64,000 bases of DNA from Choanephora cucurbitarum (GCA_025331435.1 JAIWNI010000027.1:186001-250000), one strand, 5' to 3'; counted from the first letter of the stretch, positions 10,222 to 25,380 are shown. A program made the numbers and translations. The notes: generated by a model from the sequence alone, not told the origin.

Positions 10222-11973
10222 ATGTGGAAAGATTTACCTTACGAAATACATAACCTGGTCATAAAAAGGCTGTTTAGTTACGATGTTGTTCAGTATAGTC
10301 TTGTATGTAAAAGTTGGAATAAACCAGCAACCAACTATCTGTTTGAAAAAATTCGTATACAATCAAAATCAAAATTTGAAGCATTCATTTCGGCCATAGC
10401 CGCTTTTCCTCAAGTTGGAGAGCTAGTAAAGTCATTGGATCTAACGTTCAACTGGCTAAATATGAACTATTCAAACAGCATCAAACAGTGTTCTCTTTTG
10501 GTTCAACATACACCTAACGTGAAGACACTTGTCAGCAAAGATCCAAGTTGTATTTTGTATAAAGTCGTCGCTCACGCCGTAGAACGAGGCCTTTGGAAAA
10601 ATCTGAGTATGGTATATGATCCATTGCTCTTTGGCAAAGACCCGCTTCAAAAGAACAAACCGGCCCATCAAGTCAGCTCTTCTTACTATGACTATTATGC
10701 CATCCTATCAACCATCCAAGATAAAGCGATTTGTGTTGTATTCAACATCAGTCACCAACCTGACGTGTCCTTAGAGCCGCACTGCTTTGAATATCCTCTC
10801 TTTGTCACTAGAGAAACCAGGTTTCCTAAAGTAGAACGTGTAACATGTCATTCTACAAGCACAGTAGCTATCCAAAATCTCGATGAAGCTCTCAAGTTAT
10901 GTCCAGCTGCAACGACTGCACTACTCTCATTTAGCAAGCTTGAGAAATGCCAACCTGAATCAATTGATGTTGAACCAAACACAACTGTAAAATGTCTGCG
11001 GGTGATAACCGATTATCTTACGTGTGATGGTTTAGATTACATCTGTCGAAAGTTTCCTAATATCACGCGTTTTATTCTCGTATTCAACCAACCAGCGTCA
11101 TCTACTTTAACAGTTGATTCGTCAGCAATATCTCAATTAGCCAAGTATATCAGTACAATAGAGACTGTACATATCTCTAAATGCAACTTTCCCACTCTGA
11201 TGACCTTGTTTGATACTCTCAACAAGCTTGCGCCACAGGGATCATTAGAAGCTTGTTTTGATGAATCCTGTCTCAAATTGACACTTGGTAAAGACAAAAA
11301 ATCACTTATGCGTATCGATCCCGCATTGCTCTATCCCGATCTTGCTGGAACAAACTTGGCATGTATAGAACAAGTGGATAAATTGATCCTGAAACCTAGA
11401 GGCAAAACAAGCTACCAACAATTGCTTGAACCGCATCAACCCTTCTTTGCTCATTGCGAACAAGTGCGTGCTTTTACTATATATCGTTTCGCATTAGAAG
11501 ACCTCATAACAGAAATGCCGTCAATAGAAAGCTTGTATTTGCAAGATTGCCATATAGGCCCTGAGTTCTTGAACCAGTGCTCAAAACTTTTGCCTAATTT
11601 GAAAACCATCTTTATAGACCATGCAACTTTTGAAGAACAAGAAGAAATTGGTGACCATACATGGACAATGGACATGCCCCATACATCGTTCGAAGCCATC
11701 TACGTGACCGTGCCAACTCGAGAATCTGTTTATTCAGTATACATAGAACTAGTGAGGCCCGATCATAAGGCTTACTATCGGGTGTCACCATGTGAGTTTT
11801 TTTCGATTGAAGCAAGTGAATTCGAGCAACCAAAACCAGATGTTGATGATGTAAAGTTAACGGTTGTATGCAAAGAGGTCGGGCATATTCTTGTAGGAGC
11901 TCAAGATAAACTATGGTTTACACATATATTATGTTTGCATTCTCCTGGTGAACATGAAAAGAAAGATGATTAA
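10222..11973 (+). CDS. F-box protein with leucine-rich-repeat-like body
   Basis: Single-exon gene of 583 residues. An F-box occupies about residues 3-45 (WKDLPYEIHNLVIKRLFSYD, then YSLVCKSWNKPATNYLF), which should bind Skp1 in an SCF ubiquitin ligase. The rest consists of irregular Leu-rich repeats (VKTLVSKDPSCIL, LKTIFIDHATFEEQ), presumably the substrate-binding part. The reading frame is open further upstream, but MWKDLPYEI is the natural F-box start and follows a pyrimidine-rich leader. F-box/LRR families of this style are large in Mucorales, so the specific target cannot be inferred. Confidence 0.85.
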   Translation: MWKDLPYEIHNLVIKRLFSYDVVQYSLVCKSWNKPATNYLFEKIRIQSKSKFEAFISAIAAFPQVGELVKSLDLTFNWLNMNYSNSIKQCSLLVQHTPNVKTLVSKDPSCILYKVVAHAVERGLWKNLSMVYDPLLFGKDPLQKNKPAHQVSSSYYDYYAILSTIQDKAICVVFNISHQPDVSLEPHCFEYPLFVTRETRFPKVERVTCHSTSTVAIQNLDEALKLCPAATTALLSFSKLEKCQPESIDVEPNTTVKCLRVITDYLTCDGLDYICRKFPNITRFILVFNQPASSTLTVDSSAISQLAKYISTIETVHISKCNFPTLMTLFDTLNKLAPQGSLEACFDESCLKLTLGKDKKSLMRIDPALLYPDLAGTNLACIEQVDKLILKPRGKTSYQQLLEPHQPFFAHCEQVRAFTIYRFALEDLITEMPSIESLYLQDCHIGPEFLNQCSKLLPNLKTIFIDHATFEEQEEIGDHTWTMDMPHTSFEAIYVTVPTRESVYSVYIELVRPDHKAYYRVSPCEFFSIEASEFEQPKPDVDDVKLTVVCKEVGHILVGAQDKLWFTHILCLHSPGEHEKKDD

Positions 11974-13038
11974 AAAAAAAGAAGCTCTATTCATACTCTT
12001 GCCTTTCAAACATGCTGTTTTCTTTTTATTTCTAGCAAGCATTTTTCAATGATGGTACCTAATTGTGGTAAGCAAAGTAACTATGAGGGTCAAAGAAATC
12101 AGTTTGATAGCCTATCGTGTTTTCTTCTTTTAGGAGCTATTAACATGTTCTTTTCTCTCTTTTATCATCTATAAAAGCGGCTGCATTCTTATAGCGTTAG
12201 CTAATAAACGCAACATCAATAAAGTCTGCAAATAGGTCATCATGCTCTTTATTATCATGACCAAAATCTGCCAACTAGTTTGTACTGGCTTGTTTAAACT
12301 AAATCGTCTAAAAAAAAAGCAATAAAAACCTACATTGTATCTTAAAGATTGCTAAGGTCATACCACTGAAGTGTGCCGCTTTTTGTAGAAGCACAATAGA
12401 ACAGTGATTGTCCTTTATTTTTTAAGGAAATATATTTTGTATTGAAGCCACTACAGTCTTCAAGATGGTTTAAATTCACAAAGAACAAGAAGCACAAATC
12501 GTTATTCAAAGAAAATGCTGGAGTAGGATTAACTCATTGTCGTCATCTATTTCTTTCTTTTATTTTGATACTTTTTACTATCTAGTCAAATAGAAGAACA
12601 AAAGACAAAATAAAAGCCAACTCGTAGTTTAGCTAATGATACTTCTCTTCTTAGAACCAACAAAATGTAATTCTGTTTCTTTTTAACCAAGTAGGTACTA
12701 TAAATGAGCTTATTAAGTGGTGAGCTAATAATGTGGTTCAAATGAACATTATTGAAACCGATATATGAAGAGAAAATGCTCTAAGTTATTACTCAAGCTG
12801 GATAGTCGCCATTGTAACAGATGCAGTGCATTCAAAAGTTATTCCTGAATAAAAAAAAAAAGACTTGAGGAAATAATTACTGTTTTAGTGTGGCTACTAA
12901 AAAGAGACACACTTCATTGGCATGCCATTAGTAATTTCCTATAATTTTTTTATACACAGATAGGAACGCAATATAATACATATTAAGCATATTATTTACA
13001 AGTTTATTTATAATAAGAGAGATATACAAGTGATTAGT
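11974..13038. other. Intergenic region between convergent F-box and phosphate-symporter genes
   Basis: About 1.07 kb with no sizeable ORF on either strand, no tRNA-like sequence and no clear repeat. It holds the 3' flanks of two convergent genes, and otherwise nothing I can recognise. Confidence 0.5.
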
Positions 13039-14673
13039 CTAAACGAATTTAGGGGCATTTGATAGCATGGCAAACAACAAGCCAGCCACAAGGCCAGCAC
13101 AAGGTAAGGTAATGAACCAGGAGAAGAAGCACCAGATCAACATTTTCCAGTTAATAGCCTTATATCCTTGTGTATTACAAAGACCGATGGCAGCAGATGC
13201 ACCAGTAATACAATGAGTGGTTGAAACTGGCAGACCAATCTGAGAACAAGTCAAGACAGTTAAGGCAGCAGCCAATTCAGCACAGAAACCACGAGAGGGT
13301 GTAAAGTAAGTGATGTTGTTACCCATCGCTCTCATGACACGGTAACCCATTAAGGCAAGACCAATATCGATACCGACACCACCATAGATCAAGACCCAAA
13401 TAGGAATGGCAACCTTGCCACTAACATCAATAGTAGCTGTTGACCAGACTTCGAAGATAGAGGAGATAGGACCTACAGCATTAGACACATCATTGGAACC
13501 GTGAGCAAAAGAGGCCATACAGGCAGTGATGACTTGCAGGAAAGAGAACAGGTATTCAGCATCATCTTCAAAGATTTCGGCCTGGGCATGGACATTCTTG
13601 AGTTTATCGTTGTCCAGGTTACGAACATCTTGACGTATACCGTGGAGAGCAAAGTCAATGGCCTTCTTCTTATAGACCAACATCTGAGATTTCAACCAGC
13701 CATTTGACTTTGTTTGTTCAGTTATAGGTTCAATATCTTCAGTAGTTTCAACAGAGCCCTTGACTTTTTCTTGAGTTATTTGATCATCCGAGCTACCGTT
13801 ATCTTCAGACTGAGTGTTTTCTTGAATAGAAGGAGAGCGGGAGTTTGCATGTTGTTCAACATCAAGTTCATCAATGGTAGGTTGCTTCTTCAAGAAGGGA
13901 ATGACAAACATATGATACCACTTGACGTTCTCTCTTCCCTTGACACGACGAACAACCCATGGACAGAAGAAGAATTGAGCAAAGAGAGCACAAGCAAAAG
14001 CAATGGCTAGCGATAAACCAACAATCATACCAATGGACATAGTCTTTGAGCCACCACCGGGAGCCTTGTAGATAATGTAGAATACTTCAATTGCAGCTGT
14101 AAAGAAGAAGTAGACAGGAACCAAACGGATACCCCACTTGAAACTTTCGACACGACGCAAGATAGCGTACTTGGTGATCAAATAGATAGCAGCAGCAACC
14201 AAACCGGCACAGACAGGCGATAAAAACCAAGAAGCAATGATCTGTGCAACACCATCCCAGCCCCAAGAGATGGAATTTACACCAAAGGCAGAGATACCAA
14301 CACCAATGATAGCACCTACAATGGAGTGCGTTGTACTAACAGGCCATCCAAACTTGGTGGCAATAAGAACCCAATTGGCAGAACCGACAAGTGCACAGAA
14401 CATGGCAAGCATAAGCATCTCAGGTTGTTCAACATAGTAAGAGATAGACAAGATACCGCCTTTGATTGTTTCAGCAGTTTCAGCACCGAGCAAGACAGCA
14501 CCCAAGAATTCAGTAAAGCATGCAATGATACAGGCAGAAACTAATGTCAATGAGCCTGAGGAGACAGATGTAGCAAAAGAATTGGATACATCATTGGCAC
14601 CAATACCAAAGGCGTCCATGAAGGCGACTACCATACCAAGGGCAAAGATCCATGTATAGTCGTGTACTTGCAT
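13039..14673 (-). CDS. PHO89: Pho89-like sodium/phosphate symporter (PiT/SLC20 family)
   Basis: Single-exon gene of 544 residues for a plasma-membrane inorganic-phosphate carrier. Both halves of the PiT repeat are present: GANDVSNSFATSVSSGSL at about residue 25 and FAHGSNDVSNAVGPISSI in the C-terminal half. Each is followed by the GWPVSTTHSIVGAIIG or GLPVSTTHCITGASAAIG block. About ten to twelve hydrophobic helices surround a central cytosolic loop rich in Ser, Glu and Lys (QHANSRSPSIQENTQSEDN). The frame is open upstream to 14826, but MQVHDYTWIFALG at 14673 matches the short extracellular N-terminus of the family. Pho89 genes are usually induced by phosphate starvation or alkaline pH; no such site was verified here. 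Confidence 0.94.
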   Translation of the reverse strand: MQVHDYTWIFALGMVVAFMDAFGIGANDVSNSFATSVSSGSLTLVSACIIACFTEFLGAVLLGAETAETIKGGILSISYYVEQPEMLMLAMFCALVGSANWVLIATKFGWPVSTTHSIVGAIIGVGISAFGVNSISWGWDGVAQIIASWFLSPVCAGLVAAAIYLITKYAILRRVESFKWGIRLVPVYFFFTAAIEVFYIIYKAPGGGSKTMSIGMIVGLSLAIAFACALFAQFFFCPWVVRRVKGRENVKWYHMFVIPFLKKQPTIDELDVEQHANSRSPSIQENTQSEDNGSSDDQITQEKVKGSVETTEDIEPITEQTKSNGWLKSQMLVYKKKAIDFALHGIRQDVRNLDNDKLKNVHAQAEIFEDDAEYLFSFLQVITACMASFAHGSNDVSNAVGPISSIFEVWSTATIDVSGKVAIPIWVLIYGGVGIDIGLALMGYRVMRAMGNNITYFTPSRGFCAELAAALTVLTCSQIGLPVSTTHCITGASAAIGLCNTQGYKAINWKMLIWCFFSWFITLPCAGLVAGLLFAMLSNAPKFV

Positions 14674-17362
14674 TTGTCTATGCTGTATGAATGACAAGCA
14701 ACTGAAGAAGATAAATAAAGAAAAAAAAAGGCTTTGTGATATGACAGGTGGGATCATGCCACTTGCTTTTATAGGTATCTTGTACAAACTAAACTCAGTT
14801 GTAAACCCGACTGATCGTCCAATCAACTAGCTCTCCCAATACACGCCTTTTCAATCAAAGACACAAAGACACAAATTCTACTTTGTATTCTAGAAGACGA
14901 AGAAAACTTGACTTTCCAACATTTTCTTTTAAATGGAATCCAAACCTAGCTTTTATTGGTAGGATCTTAGTCCTTTTTTTTTAGCTAAAGAAAATCTTTT
15001 TTTATGTCCATTCTAGGGTTTACCCTACAGATATTTTCTTTTTTTTTTTTGGTTTGATCTGCACTTGGTTTTTGAAGCGGCATAGATTTTAGGCAATTTT
15101 CATAAATCAGAGATTTCCGAGAATCAGCAAGTCAAGGTAATACTAACTGTAAAGGTAGAAAAGAGTAAGGTAGTACACTGTCTATACACTATTTACTTAC
15201 TGGTTTTGATAGGATAGAGGCAAAAAAAATGATTGGAGAAGGTTATCTTTAGTGTGATGATAGGCTGGCGCTCATTTGATATCGCATAAAACAGGTTTTT
15301 CTTTTTTTGTGCAGTTCTGTGAGACTGCGATGGCTTTGATTGTCTGGAGGGCAAAGTACATACAAGAGACAAAGGTTAAGAAAAAACAAGTTTCATCTGA
15401 AATTCGTCCTCTTGATGTCATTGTCTAGAGCATGTTTATCTTCAACATCATCTTGAAAGCAGACTGATGTCCCTTTTTCTTATTCTTCTTTATATTAGTT
15501 AATAAGCATAGTAAAATGACTGTGATAAAACCACTGAATCATTGCTATTTTGAACCGGAGCACTGGACTCACTTCTTTCTGAGCTGTTCAAAAAGGTGAT
15601 CGACTGAATCGTCTCGCTCAGAAATAAAAGAAGAGGGTACTAAAAATATAACTTAATGCGCATAGTAAATATAGTCCACGACAAGCCCTCTGATATCATC
15701 AAACAACAATTAAAGTGGTTCTATGACCCAGAGCCTGTATCTCCAGTAAGAGTTCTTAAGTTTCAAGCAAAATACTCAAGCACACTGTTTCCTGAAATAG
15801 ATCACACATTGAGAGAACTTAACTACACTAACGAAAAGGAAAAAAAAAACTTGACTTGGTAAAAATCATGCACTTAAAGATCAGTAGTTGCACAAAAACT
15901 AAAGTATCAACAGCCTTTGAACTACACAACATGATCAAAAGCATAAAGCAGCACACACCTCTGACATTAGTCAGTTGTGAAATCCATAGTTGCTAAATTG
16001 GCTATAAAAGATGGACTCAAATCATACAATGTCTACAGTGTCAAATATTGAAACCTCAAACTCGTTCTATTTGCATTACTCAATTTATTTCAGTTTTGTG
16101 TTTCTCTACTATGGATACTCGTGAAAGTGATAAATACCATATACGTGTATTCATTTAATCAAAAAATCATATCGATGATGCGTCGGTATACATATCTAAC
16201 GGAGTTGGTGTGAGAATATTCCTTTGACGTTCAATATAGATGATGGAGGCAAAAGACTATAAAAGCTGTTTGTTGAAAGGGTTTGTTGCTTCTAGCATAT
16301 GCGATTTCTCAAATGGAATGGCTTTCATTTTGTTGCTCAGTGAGCTTCTGACAGAACTCTTATTCTTGTCAACATAAATAAAAAAAGAGCACTAGAATAG
16401 CTTGACAATGTTGAGTTTTACCTTTCTAATGCTACCATAATTCTTGATCTGTTATCTCTTTTTTGTTGTTTCCTATACAGTGAGAGGATCTATAATTGAC
16501 ATCTACCAGCTTTCTTCATCCTATTCTGTATATTTGATAGATGGCTGATTAAGATGTTGCCTCAGAAACTTGGTATTTTCAAGAGTTACTAACAAAATAC
16601 TCTTAATGCATGAAAGTTATTTTGGTTTTAATTCCTTTCTACTTTAACAAATGCAGACGTCCTTACAGAATTGTCAGATTTAAGAAAAAAGAGCTAGAAC
16701 TAGATAATCATAACAGCACTGCTAGGTCATCTATAAAAACTAAAAATTGGACTGGTATAAACATCCTAAAAAATAACCTTTATTCTCTTTTTTTTTGACG
16801 AGATTTTGACAGCTGGTAAAATCAGACTTGGTTTTAATTGCCAAATCAAGATTCTTTCTTTTACAAAAAACCAGTTTCAGTTCTTCAAATAGAAAAAGAA
16901 CTCAAAAAAAAAACCTCTTAAACGCGACTGTTGAATGATCGGGATCTAGTAGCTAATCATTATCAAATTGCGCTGTAGTCATCAGTCAACTCTTTGCGAT
17001 CTATGTGATTTTGACAAGCTATATTCTTATCTTAGATTTACTTTCCACTCTGATTCTTAGCTCTAATTGGTCGAAATTTTATTAAGAGAAATAGGTTTAG
17101 CTGTCGTGAGTCATAGTCAGTGCGAAATTAGGCAAGTCCGACTTGAAAAAGAGTCACACACCCTCTGTATCACACATGAGAGAAAGAGAGACGAGCTGCT
17201 TTAAACTGACATTTAAGCAAGGTTTATCTTTCCTTTCTTTTCCTCTCTTTTTTTTTCTCTCTTGCTTTAGCTGTCAACCGTTTATCATTCCCGGACCAGA
17301 CCTCATTTTTCTTCTTGTGTTTTCTTAGTTTAAAAAAAAAAGAGGGTTAAAATCACTTTATA
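14674..17362. other. 2.7-kb intergenic region with one gene relic
   Basis: AT-rich DNA between two divergent genes. It contains a frameshifted LRR-like coding relic (15656-15996, listed separately) and, at 16824-16843, an AGACTTGGTTTTAATTGCCA motif that recurs in altered form at 22098-22116. No other gene, tRNA or transposon recognised. Confidence 0.5.
15656..15996 (+). pseudogene. Possible relic of an F-box/LRR-type gene, frameshifted
   Basis: Two consecutive open frames in different phases meet at a run of ten A (15840-15849). The first encodes 68 codons (IVNIVHDKPSDIIKQQLKWF ... HTLRELNYTNEKEKK). The second continues with KIMHLKISSCTKTK, MIKSIKQHTPLTLVSCEI and a stop at 15994-15996. The second part resembles one irregular leucine-rich repeat of the type in the F-box gene at 10222. 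It lacks an F-box and a full body, so it reads as the tail of a decayed gene. A chance ORF pair is possible. Confidence 0.3.
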
Positions 17363-20191
<2,829 letters not shown>

Positions 20192-20192
20192 A

Positions 20193-20202
20193 CCCCCCCC
20201 CC
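20193..20202 (+). repeat. C10 homopolymer in ARG5,6 3' flank
   Basis: Ten consecutive C directly after the stop region, conspicuous in AT-rich flanking DNA; a similar C14 tract follows the OYE gene. Confidence 0.9.
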
Positions 20203-20704
20203 TTTCTCTTTCTTTTTGCTGTTCATTTGTTGCATTTATTCCTAATTTTTCAAAAAATAAAATTTGATATCACTGAAGAAAAAAAATTATCTCTTACAAA
20301 TGATCATCTCTTTACTGCCAAGAAGCATCAAAGCCTTTGATTCTTGTGCGACCCATACTCTTGTAGGTTCCCGTCCTTTCTTCTTTGACTGTAGAACATA
20401 GTCACAAAGCATCTGTACTTGTAGACTATTAGAATCATTAATGAAGCACAATGAAATTTTCATTCTTGATAGCCTAATGATATCATCACTTTAGGAATCA
20501 CAAAAAAAAGCGTTTAAAAAAAGAAGCAATATCTATTCAAAGAAGAAGAAGGATGAAGCTACTATTACTATAAATATAGAACAAGAAAATATTTATAGCC
20601 TAAGTGACAAGTTACTTTAACTGTAGATTGCTTATTTGCATGGATCTTCGATTTCTTGTGCAACATTATTCCAAATCATGCCAAGTCATGACGTATATTT
20701 TCTC

Positions 20705-20711
20705 TATAAAT
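20705..20711 (+). promoter_or_regulatory. Putative TATA box of the zinc-ribbon gene
   Basis: TATAAAT 52 bp before the ATG at 20763, followed by a T/C-rich leader. Position and sequence fit; no experimental start is known. Confidence 0.35.
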
Positions 20712-20762
20712 GCATAAGCTATTCTTTCATTTTTTTTCTTTACTTCTTTATTCTATTATATC

Positions 20763-21044
20763 ATGTTTTTCTGTTTTACTTGTAAGTCATTCTTCTTTTC
20801 TCTCTGTTGATACGCCTACTCAAGTACGCCTTTGTTTGTATTAGTTGGCATCGATCGCTTTAAACGCAAATCTGGTCATTCAGTTTGGCATTGCCCGAAT
20901 TGTCAAGCGAATGATGTATACCTGATCAAGAGCAATCAGTGCTTCACATTCTGCTTTGTTCCTTTAATACCTCTAGGAGGCTCGAAAAAACTATACGAAT
21001 GCCAGACATGTGGCTGGCTCAATGTTCAACAACCAAACTACTAA
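20763..21044 (+). CDS. Small zinc-ribbon protein
   Basis: 72-residue protein from exons 20763-20781 and 20845-21044, joined across a 63-nt intron with a GTAAGT donor. The join gives MFFCFTFGIDRFKRK, restoring the hydrophobic N-terminus typical of the zinc-ribbon-15-like fungal family. Two CPNC/CQTC knuckles (HCPNCQAND and YECQTCGW) flank a hydrophobic FTFCFVPLIPLG segment and would bind one zinc ion. The family is widespread in fungi and of unknown function. Without the intron the frame has no good start, which supports the splice model. Confidence 0.75.
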
Positions 21045-22745
21045 ATATTCACTAATAATGTATTCACTTTTGTTAATAATACTTGCTACATAAAATACAA
21101 ACTGCTTGTATCTGATTATAACCCACAAGTACATTTAGCTTACTCAAATGAGACAATAAAGATACTCAACCTAATTGCCTAGATCTTTTTCTTTTGTGTG
21201 ATAAAAAGAAACTTTAATCAGTCTTTAAACTCAACGTCTTGGCGATTGCTTCATGCTACTGAAGGACGAAGAGAGAGACTTAGCCAACTTGATGTCAAAT
21301 ATAGACTCCTTCTACAGTTATTTTGGCTTTGAACTCTGAACAGTAAGCAAGAGTGCTTCATTTATTGCTGTTTATTAATCAAACTGCAAAAAAAAAACTC
21401 ATTTGTTTGTCGATTTACAAATTATCTGAATTCTGTAAAAGAAAAAGAGAAATATATTTATAGCTAAATTGCCTCAAACAGACTAAGGAGAACTACTTAC
21501 AGAAACTAGCGTTTGTGGGCACTTGGGAGTGTTAAATTAACCAATTGCTATATTTATAAAAAGTGAAAGGGTGTCCTTAATTATAGAAGCAACACCAAAG
21601 ACCCACTGTGATAGCCTTTTCTGTCTAAAAATAATGCTTTTTTCTTTATGAGGCGAATCGTTGCTAGGTGGTAAGGCTCTCGTAAAATACGCATATTCAC
21701 CATAGACAAACGACTTGAGTAAAACTGATTATAGTAGATCAGTATTAGTAGTATATTCCTTATAGGTAATTTGAATTCATCTTTACATGAAAGAAGAGCT
21801 GTAGGCTGTTGCTGGATAATCAAGTCCTTTACAGACAATCAGTACAGATGAAGGAAATGAAAACAATACGGAGAGGGAGACGCTGGCACTAATGGCATCT
21901 GAGTATGCACTAGACTTTCATTATGGCATTTATAGACGCATGTTGATTATCTGATTGATTCCTAACTTGCTGACTTAGGGCGTCACTTTAAATTATATTG
22001 TCCTTTATTTTGGAATCAGCATAAAATTTCTTTGTTAAATTATAGAGCTGGGATCAGCAAGTAGCTGAGAGTAGATTGTGAATTCATAATATCCTCTGAC
22101 TTGGTTTGAATTGCCATGTGTTATACTACTTTCAACTCAGCACTATATTCTTTGTTTTTTCATAGGGATGAAAAGCATATAAGAAGCTACAAACTATATG
22201 TTTAGTTTATTTCTTCTTGTATTGGCAACATCTAAGAGCTCGTGCTGCTTCCGTACTCTCGAATAGAGTATCATGATCAGAAAGATAGAGTTAGTTTTAC
22301 ACATTAGATGAATTTATGCCTGCATACTTTATCCTTCAATCGTCAGCAAGAGCTTGTCTGGGGCAATACTATTTGAATGTCCGCGATTTTCCCCTTTTTC
22401 TGTCTTTCTTGAGTTCCGGTTTACTGAAGTCTGCAGTAAAGAGAAAGGGTTCTTCTATATTGTCAGTTTAGTAAAAAGATGTATCTCGATTTCGTTTTTC
22501 CTACTAGAAATGGCAATGAACTACCTTTATTAGATAACTCGGTTTATCTAGAAGATATTTTTCATAAAATATAGCTGTTAAAGAGAAAGACGCTTTGTTC
22601 AAAGGAGCCGATAAGTTTCCAAGACTCTTAACATATAAGTTGTGTAGTTGCTTCATTGCAGAAAATACGCGCTACATAATAAGCACAGGTGAAGCCAGAG
22701 GAGATGAACTTCATTTTCACTCGTAATTTCTTACCGATGGAGCGA

Positions 22746-22792
22746 GTTGAGGGGAATAAAAGATCGACTCACTCCCCTTTAAGTTACCTGGT
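22746..22792 (+). repeat. Diverged direct repeat, copy 1
   Basis: The segment with AGGGGAATAAAAGATCGAC and CACTCCCCTTTAAG resembles 23474-23520 (AGGGCAGTAAATAGTCGAC, CACTTCCCTCTAAG) in order and spacing; roughly 70% identity by eye. Confidence 0.4.
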
Positions 22793-23204
22793 GAAAGGGA
22801 CAGGTGAATGAACATATCACTCCTAACTAGATAGCTAACTATCTTTCACTTGAAGGTGCTATGATTTTTTCTTTTCAATCTCTTTCAAGCAATAAGTGAC
22901 TGAACCTGCAAATTTCTAGGTAGAAGAAAAAGGCACTATTCATAGTGGAAGCAGAACTCAGCTTTAAAAACAGTAACAGCCAGACGTTCTAATCTTAACC
23001 TTATCTCTTTGACTTTACAATACAAGAAGACAGTGGCTTCTGATAACTTCTCGAATGACAGAGCTTCAAATCTTGAATGAGATGATTGAAATATAGCAGC
23101 TGCTTTGTGTAAGAGTGTTGATGTTTTTGAGAAACGCAATCTTGCAATAAGTATACTCGCAAATTGACTGGCGTTTTAGTGCTTGAAATGTTTTTGTTCT
23201 TAAG

Positions 23205-23271
23205 AACTGCACTCTCATATTAAGCATACACTTAAACTAAACACTCTTAAACCAAGCGGCCACTGTACTCA
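23205..23271 (+). repeat. Dispersed repeat, copy 1 (partner at 29.1 kb)
   Basis: Contains CTCATATTAAGCATACAC (from 23214) and CTCTTAAACCAAGCGGCC. The same elements recur in order at 29135-29205, with an extra near-identical core at 29072-29094 (21 of 23 bases). Short inverted arms of the type TTTAAGAGT...ACTCTTAAA suggest a MITE-like origin. Confidence 0.5.
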
Positions 23272-23473
23272 AGGGCAAAGATATTTACTGCTGCTTTTTC
23301 TTCTTACGAATATCTCCAATGGCTTGTGAAATGGAATGCGCAATGTAGCCTTCTTCAACTTAAAACTTTGAGTTCCTTTACCTTTATCATCTTTTTGATC
23401 GACACTCTTCTGTGACTATTGACTCCAATCAAGGTCTGTTTTCTACTGACCGGTAAAATCAAATTGAGGTAAG

Positions 23474-23520
23474 CTCAGGGCAGTAAATAGTCGACCCACT
23501 TCCCTCTAAGCTAGCATGTG
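23474..23520 (+). repeat. Diverged direct repeat, copy 2
   Basis: Partner of 22746-22792, same orientation, about 730 bp apart. Confidence 0.4.
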
Positions 23521-25380
23521 ATTGATGTATTCTGTTTGTGCCTTTCTTTTCCGCTGTTTAATCAATCATTTTTATTCCTTGTCAGACATAAGTACTATTA
23601 AACAAATGAGCTTAACAAAAAGGAAATTCATTTGTGATTAACCAATGAGGACATACGGACACTAGAATTAATAATCAAGGGCAAAAAGAAAAGGCAAGTA
23701 CACATGGCACAGAAATTAGAAGATGACTAAATCAGGGTTCATATGCTGATCAAAGAATAATTGATTCATTCCGATTTGGGGTTAAATAATTTGGCTGCCA
23801 GCAAAAAAAAAATCGAACGTTTATTTGATTTTTCTACTGATATTTTATTCCAACTGAAGAGAAACTTGCTTAAGTCGATTCTGACCAAAAGAAATAAAGA
23901 GCTTGGCTACCAGATTGAAATAAACCACCCTTATTTCTTTTGTTAAAGAAAGCAGAAGTAGCTGGCTAAGGTTGAGTTGAAATTAATTCATTTTATTTGA
24001 TTATTGTCAATATAACAGTCAGCTACCTTCAAGATATTTCCAATTGCAGTGAGAAGCAAAATGAACTCATATTAAGGTTTTTCATTCGATACTATCTAGA
24101 TCTATTTTTAATGTTTCTGTCGGTGGAACGTGGTTTTCTTTTTGAGATGCAACATGAGTTTCAAATTCAACACTTCTGTTCTTTAACCAATCAAATTCAA
24201 GTGATATTTGCACTTGTAGGAATGGCGGGTGTTACAGTATGTTGATCTATGATGTAGCTCATACAGGTGCCATAGCGCGATGGGGTTAGTATGTACTACT
24301 TCAAGATCTCCTCTTACTCGAAGAAGCCTACTTTCTTATACTAAAAACAAGAAGGATAGATGTTTTATATTCTCAAAAATTATCTGTCATAAATTATGCT
24401 GGCGAGAAAAGATTCGTGTTTTTGTTCTTTGTCTGAACTTTGTTCTTCAAGCAGAAGCGCGTTTATGCTCAAAGTATTTGGCCCTTGTGCAAAATAGACT
24501 ATGTGTTATCAAGCTACGAGATGAGTCAGAACAGAGTAATTCTTCTTTTTTGTTGCAATCTAACTTGATAGATCAACAGTAATAGAGCAAGATCATTAAG
24601 ACAAGGGAGAATAGCCCAAAGAATTCAATTGCTACTGAAGCTCAGATGCCCTCCAGGCACCACGACTTATGAACAATAAACTTAGTATCGTGAGCAGAGT
24701 GATAGGACCGGGAAACAAGCTAGCATACATTTCGATAACTTCTTTTAAGAGAAGCTTTGGCTTCATCATCCTATTTATACATGAGAACTCTTCGAATGCA
24801 GCAAAACACTATCTTTGATCTAACTAAGAGATAGCTACCTGATCGTATTCTATAGTGTGTTTCATCCGATAGATAACAAGAAAGTAAACATGTCAGTCGT
24901 TAGCTAGTCTGCGGTATTAATTTTTTAGTTCCTGAATTAGCACGAATAAATCTTTTATGAAACATTTTTCTTAACTTCTTCTAATAGCTGAGTGTTGAAG
25001 CCATTCATTCTGTTAATAGGAATTGAAGCTAATAAAGATGACCAATTGAATACGAGAGCCTGATTTGAATCAGAGCCTAAAGGAAACCTATTCAGGTGTG
25101 ACCAATTTGTTTCCAGAGCCTTTCCAATTAAGAAATAAAAAAAGAAGGGTAAATTTCTACTTTATTAAATAATCAAATGAATCGCATTGTACTCAAAAAA
25201 AGAAACAATTCTTGCTTGAAGAAGAATACTGTAAATAAAAGCGCATTATAAGCTCATCAACATTAACATATTACTGAGTTGCTTGCTACCTATCTTCAGT
25301 TTATGGTTATTAGGATACATAAGTCATGGAAGTGTTTCTAATGGTTGAATTCATGACTTGGTAATATAGGCTATTCAAGT

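Larger units (their letters stand above)
20192..20762. other. Intergenic region
   Basis: 3' flank of ARG5,6 and promoter of the zinc-ribbon gene. It contains the C10 tract (20193-20202), an AATAAA near 20256 and TATA-like elements near 20572 and 20705. No gene seen. Confidence 0.5.

Noticed and set aside
23997..24582. Two adjacent plus-strand ORFs in the desert
   Set aside because: No recognisable domain and AT-rich composition; not supported as genes.
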